Below are positions 60,451 to 64,000 of a stretch of DNA of 64,000 nt, piece after piece (positions within the stretch are counted from its first letter, which is position 1; every line of letters begins with the position of its first letter). The position numbers and the translations under genes were made by a program. Under the pieces are notes generated by a model, which had not been told where the DNA came from, did no database searches, and saw only the letters and a program-made list of their open reading frames with translations. The stretch is from CAMTUH01 sp947084935 (lineage in GTDB: Bacteria; Pseudomonadota; Gammaproteobacteria; Coxiellales; Coxiellaceae), in NCBI GenBank assembly GCA_947084935.1, contig CAMTUH010000012.1:50939-114938 (forward strand). Direction: 5' to 3'.

Positions 60451-60478
60451 TTGAATGCCCTTAGCAACATGCTATTAT
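60451..60478 (+). promoter_or_regulatory. Candidate acpP promoter (TTGAAT-16-TATTAT)
   Basis: TTGAAT (60451-60456) and TATTAT (60473-60478) are 16 bp apart, 33 bp before the acpP start. A separate strong promoter for acpP is common because acyl carrier protein is needed in large amounts. Confidence 0.5.
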
Positions 60479-60511
60479 TGGGCGAATCAACTTATGAGAG
60501 GAACCGAAATC

Positions 60512-60766
60512 ATGGCAACCGTGGAAGAAAGAGTCAAAAAGATCGTTGTTGAACAGTTGGGCGTCAAGCCAGAGGAAGCTGCAAACGACGCCTCATTTGT
60601 TGATGATCTGGGTGCTGACTCTCTGGATACCGTCGAATTGGTGATGGCCTTAGAAGAGGAATTTAATACCGAGATTCCTGATGAAGAGGCAGAAAAAATC
60701 ACGACAATCCAACAAGCGATTGACTATATTAAGGCGCATTCTGCAAGCGAATCGACGACTGAATAA
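60512..60766 (+). CDS. acpP: Acyl carrier protein
   Basis: The 84 residues begin MATVEERVKKIVVEQLGVKP and hold the phosphopantetheine site DDLGADSLDTVELVM with Ser37. The protein is acidic and has a slightly longer tail than E. coli AcpP (78). The start at 60512 has a GAGAGGAA box. A longer open frame upstream is not part of the family. Confidence 0.97.
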   Translation: MATVEERVKKIVVEQLGVKPEEAANDASFVDDLGADSLDTVELVMALEEEFNTEIPDEEAEKITTIQQAIDYIKAHSASESTTE

Positions 60767-60819
60767 TCATCGTATTTCTTAATTATTACACTTAATTCTT
60801 GTATCCACGGAGAACGAGT

Positions 60820-62058
60820 TTGAGTAAACGACGCGTAGTGGTTACTGGCTTGGGGGCGGTGACGCCCCTTGGTAACTCCGTCCCAGACACCTGGACTGCT
60901 CTGATTAAGGGTAAAAGTGGTGTTGGGCCGGTTACGCGTTTTGATGCTACCGATTTCACCACGCGCATTGCGGCAGAAGTGAAGAATTTCGATCCGACGC
61001 TCTCCATGGACCACAAAGAAATTCGTAAAACCGATATCTTCATTCAGTTTGCGATGGAAGCAGCGCGACAAGCGATGGAAGATTCGGGCTTGGCGGTGGA
61101 TGTCAGCAATGCGCATCGAATTGGCGTGGCCATTGGATCGGGCATTGGCGGCATGCCGTGGATTGAGAAAAATCATAAGGCGCTGGTGGAAGGTGGTCCG
61201 CGTAAAATTTCCCCTTTCTTTATTCCGGGTGCCATTATTAATATGGCGCCGGGCCTGGTATCGATGAAGCACGGTTTAAAGGGGCCTAATATTTCGATCG
61301 TCACTGCCTGCACGACGGGATTGCATAATATCGGTCATGCGGCACGCATGATCATGTACAACGACGCGGACGCTATGGTTGCCGGTGGCTCTGAAATGTC
61401 TACGATTGCGCTGGGTATCGGTGGTTTTGCTGCGCTTCGAGCGCTGTCTCGCCGTAACGATGAGCCTGAAAAAGCCAGCCGACCCTGGGATAAGGATCGC
61501 GATGGCTTTGTGTTGGGTGAAGGTGCGGCTGTGGTTGTGTTGGAAGAATACGAACACGCTAAAAAACGAAATGCTACGATTTACGCTGAGCTGATCGGTT
61601 TTGGTATGAGTGGGGATGCGTATCACATGACGGCTCCTGACCCGGAAGGGGAAGGTTTTCGTGCTTCCATGACAAACACGTTAAAAGATGCAGGCATTTC
61701 AACGGCTGATGTCGACTACATTAACGCGCACGGCACTTCTACGCCGGCCGCTGATCATGTTGAAGCCCTGGCGATCAAGAAAGCATTCGGCGAAGATGCG
61801 TACAAACTGGTGGTCAGTTCTACGAAATCCATGACGGGCCATATGCTGGGTGCAGCGGGTTCCGTTGAAGCGATTTTTTCAGTGTTAGCCATCCGGGATA
61901 ACGTGATTCCACCCACGATTAACTTGGAAAACCCGAGCGAAGGGTGCGATTTGGATTTTGTTCCGAAGGAAGCGCGTCAAATGAAAGTGAACGTTGTGAT
62001 GTCCAATTCGTTTGGGTTTGGTGGGACTAACGGTACGTTGATCTTTAAAAGAATATAA
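60820..62058 (+). CDS. fabF: 3-oxoacyl-ACP synthase II
   Basis: The 412 residues match FabF in length (E. coli 413). The catalytic residues are Cys164 in IVTACTTGLHNIGHA, His in INAHGTSTPAADHVE, Lys in SSTKSMTGHMLGAAG. The start is TTG at 60820, with GGAG 7 nt upstream, giving SKRRVVVTGLGAVTPLG. A second TTG at 60799 has no such box. It follows acpP by 53 bp. Confidence 0.94.
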   Translation: MSKRRVVVTGLGAVTPLGNSVPDTWTALIKGKSGVGPVTRFDATDFTTRIAAEVKNFDPTLSMDHKEIRKTDIFIQFAMEAARQAMEDSGLAVDVSNAHRIGVAIGSGIGGMPWIEKNHKALVEGGPRKISPFFIPGAIINMAPGLVSMKHGLKGPNISIVTACTTGLHNIGHAARMIMYNDADAMVAGGSEMSTIALGIGGFAALRALSRRNDEPEKASRPWDKDRDGFVLGEGAAVVVLEEYEHAKKRNATIYAELIGFGMSGDAYHMTAPDPEGEGFRASMTNTLKDAGISTADVDYINAHGTSTPAADHVEALAIKKAFGEDAYKLVVSSTKSMTGHMLGAAGSVEAIFSVLAIRDNVIPPTINLENPSEGCDLDFVPKEARQMKVNVVMSNSFGFGGTNGTLIFKRI

Positions 62059-62060
62059 CT

Positions 62061-62164
62061 GTAGCCTTGATGGAGCGAATTGTAGCCTGGGTGCAGCCAC
62101 GCTTCGTGGCGTAACCCAGGAACTCAGGAATTCCTTGATTTCGCATGGCTCCATCAAGGCTACA
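62061..62164. repeat. GTAGCCTTGATGG-family palindromic repeat between fabF and mltG
   Basis: The ends GTAGCCTTGATGGAGC and GCTCCATCAAGGCTAC are inverse copies. The inside contains GTAGCCTGGGTGCAGCCACG and CCACGCTTCGTGGCGTAACC. It is the most complete member of this family in the window, beginning 2 bp after the fabF stop. The mltG start is 31 bp further on. Confidence 0.8.
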
Positions 62165-62195
62165 ATCCAACCTCACTCTACGTTACACTTGTTAA

Positions 62196-63233
62196 ATGAG
62201 TGTGTTTAAAAAAGCAGTTCTCATTGTTGCTGCAATCGTGGTACTGATTTTGGGGGTGTGGTTCGCCATTATCTGGCATCGCGTCGTTCATGCTCCGCTA
62301 CAAACGGAGAAGCAAACTCTCACCGTAAAAGTTCCAGCAGGCACCGGAATCCATTATTTGGCTACCCAGTTGCATGAACAGGGTTTATTGCCGTACCCAC
62401 GGCTATTTATTTTCTTGGCGCGGGTGAGGGGCGAAGCGCAACTCCTGAAAGCTGGTGAATACCAAATAACTCCTGGGATGACGGCGCCCGATTTATTGGC
62501 CAATATCGCTGCGGGAAAAGTGTTTCAACGTACGATTACTTTTGTGGAAGGTTGGGCGTTTCGACAAATGATGCAAGTTTTGAATGACAATTCCCACATT
62601 AAACATACCCTCGAAGGCCTCAATGATCACGAAATTATGGAAAAGCTCGGCCAACCGAACCAATATCCTGAAGGGTTATTTTTTCCCGATACGTATTCAT
62701 TCACGTGGGGCAATACCGACGTTTCCCTTTTGGAGCACGCGTATAAGCGGATGGAAGATATTTTAAATAAAGAATGGGATCAGCGGGCGAGCGGATTGCC
62801 TTACGAAAACGCTTATCAAGCCTTGATTGTGGCCTCGCTCATTGAAAAAGAAACGGCGCTACCGCAAGAGCGCGCTAAAATTTCCGGGGTTATTTTACAG
62901 CGACTAAAAAAACGCATGCCGTTGCAAGTCGATCCGACGGTGCTGTATGGTTTGGGAAAGCCCTATGGCAGTGAAATTACCAAAGAAGATTTAGCCTCAA
63001 AAAACCCATACAATACCTATCAACGCTATGGACTGCCGCCGACACCCATTGATATGCCCAGCCGTGCGTCGATTGAAGCTGCGCTGCATCCTGATGAAAG
63101 CGATGCACTTTATTATGTTGCAACGGGAGATGGCGGGCATGTATTTTCAGCGACGTACGAAGAGCACTTGAAAGCCGTCGAAAAATATCAACGCCGAGTT
63201 TCCACGCTAACAAAGGAAAATAATGCCGAATAA
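62196..63233 (+). CDS. mltG: Endolytic murein transglycosylase MltG
   Basis: The 345 residues have one N-terminal membrane helix (8-26), a LysM-like part (KVPAGTGIHYLATQLHEQGL) and the YceG catalytic domain with VASLIEKETALPQERAKISG (Glu217 in the catalytic position), LQVDPTVLYGLGK and NPYNTYQRYGLPPTPI. It cuts nascent glycan chains in the periplasm. In E. coli pabC lies between fabF and this gene; here a repeat lies there instead. It overlaps tmk by 11 bp. Confidence 0.94.
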   Translation: MSVFKKAVLIVAAIVVLILGVWFAIIWHRVVHAPLQTEKQTLTVKVPAGTGIHYLATQLHEQGLLPYPRLFIFLARVRGEAQLLKAGEYQITPGMTAPDLLANIAAGKVFQRTITFVEGWAFRQMMQVLNDNSHIKHTLEGLNDHEIMEKLGQPNQYPEGLFFPDTYSFTWGNTDVSLLEHAYKRMEDILNKEWDQRASGLPYENAYQALIVASLIEKETALPQERAKISGVILQRLKKRMPLQVDPTVLYGLGKPYGSEITKEDLASKNPYNTYQRYGLPPTPIDMPSRASIEAALHPDESDALYYVATGDGGHVFSATYEEHLKAVEKYQRRVSTLTKENNAE

Positions 63234-63849
63234 ACGAGGACGTTTTATTTCATTTGAAGGGATCGAGGGCGTGGGTAAATCGACTGCAATACAATTTGTG
63301 CGTGAGGAGCTCGATGCAGCGCGTATTCCCTACATCGTCACGCGAGAGCCAGGTGGAACACCGATTGCCGAAGCCATTCGTCACGTGTTGTTGACGCATT
63401 ACGATGAAAAAATGAGTGCGGATACGGAATTATTATTGATGTTTGCGGGGCGCGCCCAAAATATTGCGCAAGTGATCTTACCCGCTTTGCAGCGTGGGCA
63501 GTGGGTTTTGTCCGATCGTTTTACGGACGCGAGTTTTGCGTATCAGGGCGGTGGTCGGGGCATTGCCGAATCGCACATCGCGGATCTCGCGAAATGGGTT
63601 CAGGGTGGTTTGAAGCCGGATTTAACGGTATTACTCGATGCACCGGTTTCGGTGGGATTAAGTCGTGTCACCAGTCGCGGTGCAAAAGACCGCATCGAAA
63701 CAGAAGGATTAGAGTTTTTTGAACGGGTACGCAAGACTTATTTACAATTGGCTGAGCGAGAGCCCCAACGTTTTCGGGTGATTGATTCGAGCGGGGGTTG
63801 GGAGTCGGTAAAACCGGCGTTGGAAAAGGTGGTGCAATTTTTGGTTTAA
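63223..63849 (+). CDS. tmk: Thymidylate kinase
   Basis: The 208 residues have the P-loop FEGIEGVGKSTAIQ (11-24), the TREPGGTPIAEAIR motif, SDRFTDASFAYQGGGRG and a LID region TSRGAKDRIETEG. The enzyme phosphorylates dTMP. It overlaps mltG by 11 bp. In E. coli holB follows; here a dispersed repeat fills the rest of the window. Confidence 0.96.
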   Translation: MPNKRGRFISFEGIEGVGKSTAIQFVREELDAARIPYIVTREPGGTPIAEAIRHVLLTHYDEKMSADTELLLMFAGRAQNIAQVILPALQRGQWVLSDRFTDASFAYQGGGRGIAESHIADLAKWVQGGLKPDLTVLLDAPVSVGLSRVTSRGAKDRIETEGLEFFERVRKTYLQLAEREPQRFRVIDSSGGWESVKPALEKVVQFLV

Positions 63850-64000
63850 AGTTAGAGCGTGCGGGAGCGAAGAGATCCTTTTGCAGGCAAATAAAGCGCA
63901 GGGCGAAGCGGAACTCGCATGAAGCAAAGCTTCATGCCCGCTGAGCGCCCGAGCCAACGATGGCGAGGGCAGCTTGCAAGCGAAGCATGGAATGCGTAGC
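63850..64000. repeat. Dispersed repeat after tmk, related to 41076-41170
   Basis: GAAGAGATCCTTTTGCAGGC, followed by AAATAAAGCGCAGG, is shared with the centre of the repeat at 41076-41170. Inner parts include GCATGAAGCAAAGCTTCATGC, a small palindrome. The unit continues past the window edge, so its right end is not seen. Confidence 0.7.

Overview
The window reads as a chromosomal segment of an intracellular gammaproteobacterium of the order Legionellales, most like Coxiella burnetii or a close relative. The basis is gene content and protein character: short intergenic gaps, gammaproteobacterial operon orders (lptF-lptG-prfC, holD-rimI, thrS-infC-rpmI-rplT-pheS-pheT-ihfA, yceD-rpmF-plsX-fabH-fabG-acpP-fabF-mltG-tmk), an ankyrin-repeat protein with orphan neighbours of the kind that supply Dot/Icm effectors, and many short palindromic dispersed repeats between genes. 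No database search was possible, so the species is an inference.

Layout. 1-330: repeat and tRNA-Leu(CAA). 331-4838: leftward operon for short acyl-CoA and ketone-body chemistry (class III CoA-transferase, two crotonase-family genes, acetoacetate decarboxylase, 3-hydroxybutyrate dehydrogenase). 4935-8806: GNAT acetyltransferase, folE, a HIT hydrolase and an EmrAB-like efflux pair. 8914-13711: membrane-anchored tyrosine-phosphatase-like protein, holD-rimI, an orphan protein with a degenerate J-domain-like tail, a YheT-type hydrolase and a beta-lactamase-fold protein lacking its catalytic residues. 13866-21911: valS, LPS export permeases lptF-lptG, prfC, bamD and a small membrane protein. 21912-22380: two hairpin repeats. 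22381-26502: fadE-fadD. 26503-29316: accessory block (orphan gene with a nine-base C tract, DUF4143-type ATPase, orphan gene, decayed non-coding DNA). 29317-31266: acetoacetyl-CoA synthetase.

31382-33880 holds an orphan gene, tRNA-Val(GAC), a divergent pair (ankyrin-repeat protein and an acidic orphan) and then a degenerate copy of the 3' half of the same tRNA, which marks a probable small island inserted between tRNA-Val and thrS. 33902-41071: the thrS to ihfA-merR translation cluster, with infC starting at ATT. 41242-43641: tRNA-Pro(GGG), a YcaR/Trm112-like gene, kdsB and a BAAT-family thioesterase. 43631-47018: argR divergent from an arginine ABC transporter (artP-J-Q-M), with back-to-back promoters that share one palindrome. 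47068-56956: orphan multi-pass membrane protein, rne, rluC, a metallophosphatase, outer-membrane phospholipase pldA, an RlmI-like methyltransferase and polX. 57039-63849: fatty-acid synthesis cluster without fabD, then mltG and tmk. 63850-64000: a repeat.

Functionally the window joins fatty-acid breakdown (fadD, fadE, crotonases), ketone-body handling (bdh, adc, aacS) and fatty-acid synthesis with envelope assembly (lptFG, bamD, kdsB, pldA). The least explained parts are the orphan genes between 26.5 and 33.9 kb and those at 10.7, 12.5 and 47 kb.
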